A stretch of DNA of 64,000 nucleotides from G965276765 sp965276825 (GTDB lineage: Bacteria; Actinomycetota; Acidimicrobiia; Acidimicrobiales; Palsa-688): the NCBI GenBank assembly GCA_965276825.1, contig OZ255630.1, forward strand, positions 1,612,001 to 1,676,000, given 5' to 3'. The notes beneath the pieces are model-generated. The model had not been told where the DNA came from. It did no database searches and saw nothing but the letters and a program-made list of their open reading frames with translations. Below are positions 26,995 to 35,633 of this stretch, one piece after another. Positions within the stretch are counted from its first letter, which is position 1, and every line of letters starts with the position of its first letter. A program made the position numbers and the translations under genes.

Positions 26995-27990
26995 TCAGCC
27001 CAGGCCGAGGAAGGCGCGAGCGTTCGAGTGTCGGATCGCCGCGCGCACGTCGGCGGCAACGTTCAGGTCGCACAGCGGGAACTCCGGCTCCGTCCCGAGG
27101 AACGGGTAGTCCGAGCCGACCACCACCTGCGTCGTCCCGACCGTGTCGAGCAGGTAGCGCAGACCGCGCGGGCCGAAGGTCAGGATGTCGTAGTAGAGGC
27201 GACGGGCGGTCTCCTCCGGCGGCGTCACCAGTCGACGACGCATCGCCGGTTTGTTGCGCCAGGTCCAGGACAGCCGATCAAGCGACAGGGCGAGGCCACC
27301 ACCGCCATGGCTCGCGCACAATCGCAGGGTCGGGCACGCCTCCAGTGTGCCCGCTGCGATGAGCGCGGCGACGGCCAGCGCGATGTCCAGGGGGAAGCAC
27401 ACTGCGCTGGCGGCCGGATTTCGCACCGCAGCGGCCATCGGCGGCTGGAAGGCGTGCAGAAACACGGCGAGGCCGAGGCGATCGGCCTCGACGAGGACGT
27501 CGCGGAATCTCGAGTCGGCGATGCTGACGCCGTTGATGTTCGTCCCGAGCTCGACCCCTGCCAGGCCGAGCGCCCGTACCGTTGCGAGTTCGGCTGCGGC
27601 CGCATCGGGGTCCTGCAGCGGCACCGTGCCGAGGCCGTGGAAGACGCCGGGGGGGGTGCGTGTCGCGGCGGCCAGCCACTCGTTGATGCCGCGCGAGAAG
27701 TCCCGCGCCTGATCCAGGGGTGCCCAGTACGAGAACAGGTGCGGCATCGGGGACAGCACCTGTGCTGCGGTGCCGAGGGACGGCAGGGCGGCGGCCCGGG
27801 CGTCGAGGTCCCACGCGGTGCGCGATACGGTCCGGTAGACCTCGCCGCTAACGATCACGTCACCGGTGTGTTCCCTGGGCCGCAGGACCGGCCACCGGTC
27901 GTCGGCGCCGGCCAGACCGAACGGCAGGCCGTCCGGGATGACGTGCGTGTGGACGTCGATGGACGTCCCGTCGGCAGGCGCGATGCTCAC
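26995..27990 (-). CDS. Amidohydrolase-2 family protein (ACMSD/LigJ-like hydratase or decarboxylase)
   Basis: A 331-residue TIM-barrel metal enzyme. DVHTHVIPDG near the N-terminus gives the HxH metal pair, HAFQPP and SHGGGGL supply later histidines, and VGSDYPF the final aspartate. Family members include 4-oxalomesaconate hydratase (LigJ), PDC lactonase (LigI), ACMSD and orcylate-type decarboxylases. With LigAB and a LigK-like aldolase in the same island, a hydratase of the 4,5-cleavage pathway is my favoured but unproven role. The GTG at 27988-27990 overlaps the stop of the upstream hydrolase gene. Confidence 0.8.
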   Translation of the reverse strand: MSIAPADGTSIDVHTHVIPDGLPFGLAGADDRWPVLRPREHTGDVIVSGEVYRTVSRTAWDLDARAAALPSLGTAAQVLSPMPHLFSYWAPLDQARDFSRGINEWLAAATRTPPGVFHGLGTVPLQDPDAAAAELATVRALGLAGVELGTNINGVSIADSRFRDVLVEADRLGLAVFLHAFQPPMAAAVRNPAASAVCFPLDIALAVAALIAAGTLEACPTLRLCASHGGGGLALSLDRLSWTWRNKPAMRRRLVTPPEETARRLYYDILTFGPRGLRYLLDTVGTTQVVVGSDYPFLGTEPEFPLCDLNVAADVRAAIRHSNARAFLGLG

Positions 27991-28757
27991 GCCGCAACGG
28001 TGGCGAGGATCGGCGCAAGAGCCGCGGCGACCGCATCAGGGCGTTCGAGCGCGCTCAGGTGCTTGCACCCGGGCAGCACGACCAGGACCGAGCCGCTGAT
28101 GCCGGCCGCGAGCCGCTCGGCGTGCGAGGGCGGGGTGGCACCGTCGAGCTCACCGACCACGATGGAGGTCGGCACGCCGATGCCGGCGAGGCCGTCGCGC
28201 AGATCCATCGCGCCGAGCGCGCGGCAGCTACTGGTGTAGTCGGCCACGTCGTTGCGCTGGAACACCTCGAGCAGGCGCCCGCCGAGCTCCGGGCAGCGCT
28301 CGCGGAAGGCGTCGGTGAACCAGCGCTCAAGTTGAAAGCCGGCCAGGGACGCCAGCCCGCGCTGCTGCGCCTGCTCGGCCCGGGCGCCCCACGCCGCCGG
28401 GGCGTCGGGGCCGTACCAGGCCGTCGTGTCGATCAGGCCGAGTCTCGACACCAGCCGGGAGTGTCGTATCGCGACCGCCTGGGCCACCGATCCGCCGAGG
28501 GACATCCCGATGAGGATGACCGGACCCGTATCAAGCGAGTCGAGCAGGGACACCACCGCGTCGGCCATCGACTCGACGCTGGAGGGATCGCCCTGCGGGT
28601 CACGACCGTGCCCCGGGAGGTCAGGCGCCAGCACCCGCAGGTTCCCGCCGACGCGGGCGGCGAATTCGGGCCAGATGGTTGCGTCCAGGGCCAGCGAGTG
28701 CAGCAGCACGACCGTCCCCCCGTCCCCGGTCGCTAGCTCGTCGTAGCGCAGCGGCAT
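27987..28757 (-). CDS. Alpha/beta hydrolase (enol-lactonase or C-C hydrolase like)
   Basis: A 256-residue hydrolase. The nucleophile elbow is GMSLGG, the acid residue lies in GELDGATPP, and the histidine in GCKHLSALERP; LLHSLALD forms the oxyanion-hole loop. The pattern is close to 3-oxoadipate enol-lactonase (PcaD) and to meta-cleavage hydrolases. The ATG at 28755-28757 overlaps the SDR stop and its own stop overlaps the amidohydrolase start, placing it in the long minus-strand operon. Confidence 0.85.
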   Translation of the reverse strand: MPLRYDELATGDGGTVVLLHSLALDATIWPEFAARVGGNLRVLAPDLPGHGRDPQGDPSSVESMADAVVSLLDSLDTGPVILIGMSLGGSVAQAVAIRHSRLVSRLGLIDTTAWYGPDAPAAWGARAEQAQQRGLASLAGFQLERWFTDAFRERCPELGGRLLEVFQRNDVADYTSSCRALGAMDLRDGLAGIGVPTSIVVGELDGATPPSHAERLAAGISGSVLVVLPGCKHLSALERPDAVAAALAPILATVAA

Positions 28758-29641
28758 CAGATCATGCTCGATCCGCCGTTGACGCTGAGCACCTGTCCGG
28801 TGATGAAGGACGCGTCGTCCGAGGCGAGGAACGCCACGGCCGACGCCTGCTCCTCGGGTTCGGCCCGGCGACCCATCGGGATCGTCGAGAGCACTCGCTC
28901 GCGCAGCACCTCTCGGGCTGCCTGGTCCTCGGGCGACATCGATGCATAACGCGGGCTGATCCGCTCGGGCTGGGAATTGGTGCCGCCGGGCGCCACGCAG
29001 TTGCAGGTGATCCCGCTGTCGGCGACCTCGCGGGCGATGCTCGTCGTCAGGGCGTGGACGCCCCCCTTGCCGACGTTGTACGGGGCGCGGTCCCACAGGC
29101 CGTTGCGGACGGACTCGGCGCCGACGTTGACGATGCGTCCGGTGCCACGGGCGATCATGTGCGGCAGCACGGCCCGGCAGCAGAACAGGGTCGGAAGCAG
29201 CGAGCGGTTCATCTCGGTGAGCATCTCCTCGACGTCCCACTCGACGAAGGGCTTGAAGGCCGTCGCTCCGCCGACGATGCTGGCTAGAACGTCGATGCGG
29301 CCTTCGGTCGCGACCGTCTCCTCGACCAGCCGGAAGACGGACTCGTAGTCCGAGAGGTCGCCGAGCAGTGCCCGCACAGGCGCGCCGTGATCGCGCAACT
29401 CGGCCACGGTGCGGGCGGATCCGGCCTCGCTGCGGTCCCATACGACCACCGTCGCGCCCTCGGCTGCGAGCCGGCGGGCGACCCGCCGGCCGATCCCCTG
29501 TCCGGCGCCGGTCACCACCGCAATCTTGGCGCACAGCCGGTTGCGCGAACGGGGATCGAGCTCCGCCAGCCGGTCGAGGGCCGGACCGGCCGCGTCCGGC
29601 GCAGTCGCCAGGTCCGCCTGCTGGGTCAGAGAGTTAGTCAC
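28757..29641 (-). CDS. SDR dehydrogenase resembling BenD (diol carboxylate dehydrogenase)
   Basis: A 294-residue SDR with TGAGQGIG, a catalytic serine in NVGAESV and YNVGK. The segments VGGATAFKPF, LFCCRAVLPHMIARG and CVAPGGTNSQPERI closely follow the pattern of 1,6-dihydroxycyclohexadiene-1-carboxylate dehydrogenases, which rearomatise the cis-diols made by Rieske dioxygenases. That fits the two Rieske systems here. A 35-residue N-terminal extension precedes the fold. Start is the GTG at 29639-29641. Confidence 0.83.
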   Translation of the reverse strand: MTNSLTQQADLATAPDAAGPALDRLAELDPRSRNRLCAKIAVVTGAGQGIGRRVARRLAAEGATVVVWDRSEAGSARTVAELRDHGAPVRALLGDLSDYESVFRLVEETVATEGRIDVLASIVGGATAFKPFVEWDVEEMLTEMNRSLLPTLFCCRAVLPHMIARGTGRIVNVGAESVRNGLWDRAPYNVGKGGVHALTTSIAREVADSGITCNCVAPGGTNSQPERISPRYASMSPEDQAAREVLRERVLSTIPMGRRAEPEEQASAVAFLASDDASFITGQVLSVNGGSSMI

Positions 29642-29673
29642 GCGTCGTCCTTCGTCGATGTTTAGGTTGCGGT

Positions 29674-30603
29674 TCAGGCGAGCTCGGTGGGCGTCGCGGA
29701 CGAGGCTTCGGTGAGCAGGTCGCGGACCTGGCGCACGAGCGGACCGTACCCGTGATTGTGTCGGGTGTCCTCGACCGTGCGCTGGACGCCGAGGGGGATC
29801 TCGATTTCCCCGGCCAGGACGCTACCTGGACCGTTGGAAAGTACGACGACCTTGTCGGCCAGCGCGACCGCCTCGTCGACCTGGTGGGTGACCATCAGGA
29901 TCGTCTGCTTGGTGATCTCGCGGATGCGGAGCAGCTCGTCGCCGAGCCGGTCGCGTGTCTGCGGGTCGACTGCCGAGAACGGCTCGTCCATGAGCAGCAG
30001 GACCGGTTGGTTCGCCAGCGCGCGGGCGAGGTTCGCCCGCTGCTGCATGCCACCAGACAGCTGATGCGGGTAGCGCGCTGCGTGAGCGGTGAGCCCGACG
30101 AGCTCGAGCATCGCCTCGGTGCGCTCCTTGATCTCCGCCTTCGGCAACCGACGCAGCTCTAGCCCGTAACTGACGTTGCGGGCCACGGTGCGCCACGGCA
30201 GCAGCGCCGGGGTCTGGAACACGAACGAGCAGTCCGCGCGCGGCCCGTGGACGGCCGAGCCGTCGACCAGCAGCTCGCCATACTGGTAGGGCAGCAGGCC
30301 GGACACGGCACGCAGGAACGTCGACTTGCCGCAGCCGCTCGGGCCCACGAGCGCGACCATCGACTCGTCGGCAAGCGAGAAGGTCAGCGAGCGCACGGCC
30401 TCGAAGTACAACCCGCGTCGCTCGCTGTAGTAGCCGATGCCCACGTCCCGTACCTCAAGCTTGTGCTCGCCCGACGTGGCCGGGGCCGCCGGCGCCGCCG
30501 GCGCACCCGCCGTCTTGCGCAGCATGTCGCTGCGTTCTGCCTCGCCGATGCCCATCGTCGCGCCGTCCTTCGTCCCGATCGTCGCTCCGTTCGCTCGCCG
30601 CAT
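29674..30603 (-). CDS. ABC transporter ATPase, nitrate/sulfonate/taurine type
   Basis: A 309-residue SsuB/TauB-like ATPase with Walker A GPSGCGKST, signature LSGGMQQRANLARAL, Walker B LLLMDEPFSAVD and the switch histidine in VTHQVDEA. A non-conserved leader of about 45 residues, rich in Gly/Ala, precedes the domain. The ATG at 30601-30603 overlaps the permease stop, which fixes the start; a TTG 15 bp upstream is unnecessary. Partner permease lies directly upstream and the binding protein at 45138. Confidence 0.9.
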   Translation of the reverse strand: MRRANGATIGTKDGATMGIGEAERSDMLRKTAGAPAAPAAPATSGEHKLEVRDVGIGYYSERRGLYFEAVRSLTFSLADESMVALVGPSGCGKSTFLRAVSGLLPYQYGELLVDGSAVHGPRADCSFVFQTPALLPWRTVARNVSYGLELRRLPKAEIKERTEAMLELVGLTAHAARYPHQLSGGMQQRANLARALANQPVLLLMDEPFSAVDPQTRDRLGDELLRIREITKQTILMVTHQVDEAVALADKVVVLSNGPGSVLAGEIEIPLGVQRTVEDTRHNHGYGPLVRQVRDLLTEASSATPTELA

Positions 30604-31484
30604 CACGACGTCCGCCAACGCTGGAAGTACCGCTCGGCCACCCTCAGCAACTGCGTGGCGACCAGCCCCAGGACCGAGATGACGACCAGTCCGGCGAACA
30701 GCTGTGCCGCATCGAATTGCTGGGCGGCCACCTGCATGGTCGTGCCGAGGCCGGAGTTGCCGCCGGCGAGGAACTCCGCGACGACGACGCCGATGAGCCC
30801 GTTACCGATGGCGAGGCGGATTCCGCTGATCATCGACGGCAGGGCGCCGGGGATGATCACAGTGCGGACGAGCTGCGGTCGCGACGCCCGCTGCGAGCGC
30901 GCCATCTCGACGAGAACCGGATCGACGTTTCGCACGCCGGTCATGGTGTTGATGATGATGGGGAACACCGCCATCAGGAACACCATCGCGATGCCGGTCG
31001 TGCGGCCGATGCCGAACCAGAGGATCAGGATCGGCACCAGCGCGATGCGCGGTGAAGCGTATACGAGGCTGATCGCGTAGTCGAAGAAGTACCCGACCCG
31101 TTTGAAGAACCCCATAGACAGACCGAGCACCAGCCCGAAGGCGACCGAGTAGGCCAGCCCGTACAGAAAGGTCACGCCGGTGGTTGAGAGGTCGGACCAG
31201 AACTGGGAGCTATCGACGTAGTGCCACAGCTGCTTGGCGATGTTGACCGGCGAGCTGACGAACAGCTTGTTCACCACGCCGGTGGCCGAGAGGACCTGCC
31301 ACAGGATCAGGACGACGACGAGACAGAACACCCCCAGCAGAGCCGGTTCCAGCCGGCGCAGCCGCACCTTCGTAGGTGACACGCTGCGGCTGGTGCGTAC
31401 CGGGTCGGGTACCCCCCTCGCGTCTGTGATCGTCTGCGTCAGGGTGCCACCCTTGGTGCTCGTCGGAGTCAGCCTCGTTGCCAT
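30603..31484 (-). CDS. ABC transporter permease, SsuC/TauC type
   Basis: A 293-residue inner-membrane permease with about six helices, starting with LLGVFCLVVVLILWQVL. The coupling helix follows MARSQRASRPQLVRTVIIPGALP, the EAA-like loop of this family. It should import a small organic anion with the neighbouring ATPase. ATG start at 31482-31484; the longer upstream reading frame is basic and non-coding in character. Confidence 0.9.
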   Translation of the reverse strand: MATRLTPTSTKGGTLTQTITDARGVPDPVRTSRSVSPTKVRLRRLEPALLGVFCLVVVLILWQVLSATGVVNKLFVSSPVNIAKQLWHYVDSSQFWSDLSTTGVTFLYGLAYSVAFGLVLGLSMGFFKRVGYFFDYAISLVYASPRIALVPILILWFGIGRTTGIAMVFLMAVFPIIINTMTGVRNVDPVLVEMARSQRASRPQLVRTVIIPGALPSMISGIRLAIGNGLIGVVVAEFLAGGNSGLGTTMQVAAQQFDAAQLFAGLVVISVLGLVATQLLRVAERYFQRWRTS

Positions 31485-31503
31485 ACCTGTCACTCGCCTT
31501 TGC

Positions 31504-32553
31504 TCAGAACAGCACGAATGCCTTGGTGGAATTGAAGATGTACGTCTCGACCAGCTCGGCCCACTCGAGGTCGCGGCCGAGTTCGACCATAGCGCCGAGC
31601 AGGCAGAACCAATTGAGCATCTCGTGCTGCCCGCGCCGCTCGATCGCGCCGAGCGGATAAGACCGCCACGCCTCGTAGTCACCGCTCGTGAGGGCCGCGA
31701 AGAGCGCCCGGTCGGCAGCGACGTCGGGGTAGAGGTACTTGTTGCACGAAGCTAGGAAACCGTGCGACCAGCTGGCGGACGCGACCAACGCCACCCGCCA
31801 CGGGCTGTCGGCCAACACCCGCGCCGTCGCTCGACCGAGGTCGAAGCAGCGAGCGGGGGACGGCGACGGTGGGTCGAGCCGGTCACCGGTCGGCGGATCG
31901 CCGGGGTCGACGAACAACCCTTTCGCCGAGACGACCAACCGGCCGTAGCAGTTCACCGCGATCGGCAGGATCGCGTAGGGGAAGCCCTTCCGGTCGTAGT
32001 CCAAGTACAGCACGGTGTTGGTGAACGCGTGGGACAGACCCTCACACTCGTTCGGACGGTAACTGTAGGCCATGTCGAAGCCGGACTCGATGAGCCCGCT
32101 CGCTAGGTACCGGCCGGCCTGGTTGTTCCCCTTGACGTGGATCTCGGTGTCGACGTCCTCGCCCCACGCGTTCGCACCGAGGTGGAAGTTCTTCCACGGG
32201 CGGTGGGTGAACTCGTCGTAGGCCAATACACAGAAGGGCGGGATGACGCTCTCCTTGAAGTTCTCGTACTGGTCGTCGCCCCAGATGACCACGAGCTCGG
32301 GGTCGAACTCGTCGATGCGCTCGCGCACCCGGCTGAGATTGACCCGCAGCCGCTCCCGGTGGACGCCTGCGGAGGACAGCCCGCGGTCGTCCCCCATCTC
32401 GGCGAGGAGCTCCGCGGGCAGCGACGCGCCCGTGCTGGTCTCCTCTGCCGTCGAGGGATGGTTGACCATCCGTGTGAACGCGGCCGTCATCCGGTCGTCC
32501 TGTGCCGATAACGGCGGGAAATGCGTCATCCCAACGCCGAGGATCTCGCCCAC
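31504..32553 (-). CDS. LigB-superfamily extradiol dioxygenase-like protein
   Basis: A 349-residue protein of the class III (LigB/MhpB-like) extradiol fold. The N-terminal GVGMTHFPPLSAQDDRM provides the first metal histidine. The DPELVVIWGDDQYENF and PPFCVLAYDEF segments follow, and ALVASASWSHGFL holds another conserved histidine. It is distinct from the second LigB protein at 42129 and has no LigA partner nearby. The substrate is unknown. GTG start at 32551-32553, in the long minus-strand operon. Confidence 0.8.
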   Translation of the reverse strand: MGEILGVGMTHFPPLSAQDDRMTAAFTRMVNHPSTAEETSTGASLPAELLAEMGDDRGLSSAGVHRERLRVNLSRVRERIDEFDPELVVIWGDDQYENFKESVIPPFCVLAYDEFTHRPWKNFHLGANAWGEDVDTEIHVKGNNQAGRYLASGLIESGFDMAYSYRPNECEGLSHAFTNTVLYLDYDRKGFPYAILPIAVNCYGRLVVSAKGLFVDPGDPPTGDRLDPPSPSPARCFDLGRATARVLADSPWRVALVASASWSHGFLASCNKYLYPDVAADRALFAALTSGDYEAWRSYPLGAIERRGQHEMLNWFCLLGAMVELGRDLEWAELVETYIFNSTKAFVLF

Positions 32554-32607
32554 TGCGTGCCTCCGCTTGTATGTGTCGGTGCTGTCGGTGCTGTGGCGCT
32601 ACCGGCC

Positions 32608-33630
32608 TCAGGCCGGCTCGCGACCCTCGAAGAAGGTGCCGAAGTCGCTCGGCACGGCATCGATGATCTTGCTGCGCACTAGGCCCTCGGCAGCGTCCCG
32701 CATCGCCTTGTCCGACAGCTTCATCATAGGCTGACGCAGCGGTCCGCCGTTGTAGCCGGTGAGCCACGCTTGGTACTTCCACAGGTAACGGTGGATGAAG
32801 TTAGCGCCCTCGAAGGTCGCCTGTACCGACGTGCGCGTGACCCGGGCGGCCTGCGTCTGCCAGTAGATGTCCATCGCTTCCTCGCGCCGGCCCTCCGTCA
32901 GCGCGGCGAACATGCGCGGCATTCGGTCGCCGTAGTACTCGTAGTTGCTCGTGCCCATCCACTGCATCCCGAAGACGTCCGTCCAGATCGGGGCGTTGGG
33001 CTCAAAGGGGTCGGAGACCACAACGTTGCTGTTCTCCAGCGCCCTGAAGCACTCGTAGGTGCCCGTCGCGCCCGGCCGGCCGACCTCGTACTTCACGGCG
33101 ACGACGTTCCCAACCTCCGCCAGCTCGACGATTGCGTCCAGCGGGTAGCCGCTCGGATGGACCCGGGCGAAGTTCCAGTGCTGCGCGCAGAACAGGACGA
33201 CACCGAGATCCACGCCGTCACAGATTTTACGCGTATAATCAATTATATCCTGATTGGTCCGGGGATAGAAGCTGTTCGGGTGCCCGAGCAGCACGGCGTC
33301 GAGACCGATCTCCTTCGCATCCTGGCTCACCTCGATGATCGTCTCGGGGGTGTCGAAGGCTCCGTGCAGCAGGATCTGGTGCTCGCCCGCGGCCTCGTCG
33401 ACCGCGATCTCCATGAATTGCCGGAATTCCTCGCGGCTGATGCCGACCTCAGAGACGAGCAGCGCACCGGTGAAGCCGAGTTCGATGTTGCGGCGGACGT
33501 CGTGTCGGATACCGGCCTCGTTCAGTCCCCTCAAGTCCGACTTGAAGCTTGGGATGATGACGTTGCAGACGCCCTTGAGGTTTTCCTTGGCCCAGTCCTT
33601 GGCCTCGGACTTGTCGTAGTTCGTTGGCAT
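32608..33630 (-). CDS. Dihydrodipicolinate synthase family aldolase/lyase
   Basis: A 340-residue class I aldolase of the DHDPS/NAL superfamily. The Schiff-base lysine lies in VVAVKYEVGRPG and the substrate-loop in LGHPNSFYPRTNQD. It is longer than true DapA and the context is catabolic, so a pyruvate-releasing hydratase-aldolase, like those acting on ring-cleavage products, is more likely than lysine synthesis. A strikingly AT-rich patch (about 33219-33260) inside the gene fits a foreign origin. ATG at 33628-33630. Confidence 0.83.
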   Translation of the reverse strand: MPTNYDKSEAKDWAKENLKGVCNVIIPSFKSDLRGLNEAGIRHDVRRNIELGFTGALLVSEVGISREEFRQFMEIAVDEAAGEHQILLHGAFDTPETIIEVSQDAKEIGLDAVLLGHPNSFYPRTNQDIIDYTRKICDGVDLGVVLFCAQHWNFARVHPSGYPLDAIVELAEVGNVVAVKYEVGRPGATGTYECFRALENSNVVVSDPFEPNAPIWTDVFGMQWMGTSNYEYYGDRMPRMFAALTEGRREEAMDIYWQTQAARVTRTSVQATFEGANFIHRYLWKYQAWLTGYNGGPLRQPMMKLSDKAMRDAAEGLVRSKIIDAVPSDFGTFFEGREPA

Positions 33631-33688
33631 GACGCTCCTCGCGTGTATCGGTGCCGGGATGATGGCTCGGGTCCGGTTCGAATGGTCG

Positions 33689-34069
33689 TCCGGTGTGCAG
33701 GGGGACGTACCTGGTCTCGAGGTAACCCGGTGATTCCTTCGGGGGCCCCTTCGCCCTCCCCCGCCCGGACGCGTTCACACCGCCGAAGGGGGCGGCGGCG
33801 TTGGAGACAATCCCCTGGTTCAGCCCAACCATTCCGAAGTCGAGCGCCTCGCTGACCCGTACTGCGCGGCGCAGGTCGGCGGTGAACACGTCGGCTACGA
33901 GCCCGTAGTCGGTGCCAGCGTCCGCGATCGTGGCGATGGTGTCGGCGTTGACCGGGTCGACGACGTCGAAGGTCCGGCCGCTCGCGGCCAACCGCCACGC
34001 GCTACCGATGATCAGCTCGGTCGGTACCGCTTGAAGCACATCGGGAAGGCGGGTGGCGAAACCGGTCAC
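33689..34069 (-). pseudogene. Internally deleted succinate-semialdehyde-type aldehyde dehydrogenase
   Basis: The visible 127 residues are two distant parts of an aldehyde dehydrogenase joined in frame. The first is an N-terminus (IGSAWRLAASGRTFDVVDPV through TIATIADAG). The second is the C-terminal end (DYGLVADVFTADLRRAVRV, MVGLNQGIVSNAAAPFGG, YLETRY). About 340 residues with the NAD site, catalytic Cys and Glu are missing. The GTG at 34067-34069 still overlaps the upstream stop (GTGA), but the normal stop is lost and the frame runs on into the DHDPS gene. It cannot be a working dehydrogenase. Confidence 0.8.
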
Positions 34070-35067
34070 GAGCTGACCTTCACCGAGTTGTCCGCGAACG
34101 GCTTGAGCGCCGCCAGCTCGCCGAGCTCCCGGCCGCGACCGGTCGCGACGGCGACCTCGAGGACGAGTTCGGCCAGCGAGAGGTCCTGCAGCGCGGTGCC
34201 CACCGACTTGAAGGTCAGCAGGTCGCGATCGCCCTCGCGTAGCAGGAGCTCGGGGTGCTCGCACACGGCCGCCACCGAGGCCAGCCGGTCGATGCTCAGG
34301 GCACCGTCGCGCAGCCCGCACATAACGTCGCCCGACTCCGCTGTCACCTGGGCGGTGTTGTCGACAACCAGCGTCCCGGTGCGACGCATCGTTGCGGCGT
34401 CGAGCTCGCGCAGGTTCGGTCGAGTGGAGCCAACGGAGAGCACGACCGAGCCGGTTTTGAGCGCCGCCCCGTCGAGCACCGGGGTCCGAGACTTGGTCGC
34501 GAGCATCACGACGTCCGCGTCCCGCACCGCGGCGTCCGGAGTGTCGACCGCAACGACGTGGTCGTTGAGGCTCCTGGCGTGGCGTGCCACGAAGTCGGCG
34601 CGGCGCTCCGCCGACGGGCTGAAGACCGTCACCGACTCGAAGTCCCAGGCGCGCGCAAGCGCCCGGAGGTGGCCGTTGGCCTCGAAGCCCGAGCCGAGAA
34701 CCGCGAGGGCGCGAGGCGGTTCGTGCACCATCAGCTTCGCGGCCATGGCCGTGAAAGACGCGGTGCGCAGGCGCGTGAGCTCCTCGGCGTCGAAGGCGGC
34801 GAGCAGCTCACCGGATGCGACCTCGTAGAGCAACACCAGATAGCGGTTGCCGACCCCTTCGGCGAGCGTCATGACCTTCAGGCCCATGAGGGAGCCAAGC
34901 ACCGCGGGCATGATGCGCAGAAACCCGCTGCCGCTTGGCACGTCGACACGACCCGGGAGCCGGCTGCGGCCGGACGACTCGGCGTGCACCGCCGCCCAGG
35001 CCGCCTTCTCGCAGATCGAGTCCGTCGCCAGCTCGGCGATGTCGTGACTGTCGAGGAACAACGTCAT
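34066..35067 (-). CDS. Ornithine cyclodeaminase / mu-crystallin family protein
   Basis: A 333-residue NAD(P)-binding protein. Motifs: SLMGLKVMTLAEG, DAEELTRLRTASFTAMAAK with the conserved T-x-R-T-A, the Rossmann loop LAVLGSGFEANGHLRAL and VVLSVGSTRPNLRELDA. Members include ornithine cyclodeaminase, alanine dehydrogenase and ketimine reductases; here an imine or amino-acid step in a catabolic pathway is possible. The ATG at 35065-35067 matches the family N-terminus MTLFLDSHDI. An upstream ATG, nearer a GAAAGGA, is possible. First gene of the long minus operon, 140 bp from a palindromic operator. Confidence 0.83.
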   Translation of the reverse strand: MTLFLDSHDIAELATDSICEKAAWAAVHAESSGRSRLPGRVDVPSGSGFLRIMPAVLGSLMGLKVMTLAEGVGNRYLVLLYEVASGELLAAFDAEELTRLRTASFTAMAAKLMVHEPPRALAVLGSGFEANGHLRALARAWDFESVTVFSPSAERRADFVARHARSLNDHVVAVDTPDAAVRDADVVMLATKSRTPVLDGAALKTGSVVLSVGSTRPNLRELDAATMRRTGTLVVDNTAQVTAESGDVMCGLRDGALSIDRLASVAAVCEHPELLLREGDRDLLTFKSVGTALQDLSLAELVLEVAVATGRGRELGELAALKPFADNSVKVSS

Positions 35068-35207
35068 GACGCGAACAGGAGCGGGATAGCAACACATGTC
35101 ATGTGAGCACTGTCCTTTCGGCGTCGTCCCGGGCACCGGACACGAACGCGCAGCGACCCAGGAGGAGCCAGGGTGCCGAAGGGGAACAGTAGCAAGCTTC
35201 CCGCCTA

Positions 35208-35217
35208 CTGTATACAG
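35208..35217. promoter_or_regulatory. CTGTATACAG palindrome upstream of the ornithine cyclodeaminase operon
   Basis: A perfect 10-bp palindrome inside an AT-richer stretch about 140 bp before the first gene of the minus-strand operon that runs from 35067 to 26995. Same core as the sites at 42095 and 43314, so a member of the proposed island regulon. Confidence 0.55.
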
Positions 35218-35238
35218 CACGCACTAACCAATCATCGG

Positions 35239-35553
35239 TCACGCCGAATACGCAGTCTCAGCTGTCCGCAGCGCGTCGACAACGTCATTGAAGACCGCGC
35301 TCGCGCCGAGGGTGCAGACGATGGCCTGGTTGATCTGGTCCAGGCCGACGCCGAGACCAGCCGCGCGCTTGACGTGCACCGCGAGGCTGCCCAGCTGCGC
35401 GACGGCGGCCAGCGAGCCGATCACCACGAGCTCCACCGTCCCCTGGTCCAACGGACCGGCCTCGACGGCTCTGCGCAGTCCTGCGAACTCGTCGGCAGCG
35501 GACGGGTTTGCCCCGGCCAACACCTCGGCCGGCTTCTTCTGAATCTCGGTCAT
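35239..35553 (-). CDS. Carboxymuconolactone decarboxylase (AhpD-like) family protein
   Basis: A 104-residue all-helical protein of the CMD/AhpD group. The core is LDQGTVELVVIGSLAAVAQLGS followed by HVKRAAGLGVGLDQINQAIV. The CxxC of AhpD is absent, so a peroxidase-reductase role is unlikely; a gamma-carboxymuconolactone decarboxylase-type or structural role is possible. ATG at 35551-35553. It is divergent from the SDR gene at 35634. Confidence 0.78.
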   Translation of the reverse strand: MTEIQKKPAEVLAGANPSAADEFAGLRRAVEAGPLDQGTVELVVIGSLAAVAQLGSLAVHVKRAAGLGVGLDQINQAIVCTLGASAVFNDVVDALRTAETAYSA

Positions 35554-35590
35554 CGGTTCCCTCTCACTGCACGAACCTGGCCCGCATGCG

Positions 35591-35599
35591 GGATACAGT
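35591..35599. promoter_or_regulatory. GGATACAGT half-site between CMD and SDR genes
   Basis: GGATACAGT at 35591-35599, the same string found in the duplicated promoters at 25007 and 46243, lies in the 80-bp divergent region 35 bp before the SDR start. Probable member of the island regulon; only one arm is clear. Confidence 0.4.
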
Positions 35600-35633
35600 C
35601 TCCACCTATCACATGCCGACGGAAAGGGTTCGA

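Noticed and set aside
33449..33688. C-terminal extension of the aldehyde dehydrogenase remnant into the DHDPS gene
   Set aside because: No homology after YLETRYVPLHTG; it is read-through in the wrong frame after loss of the stop.
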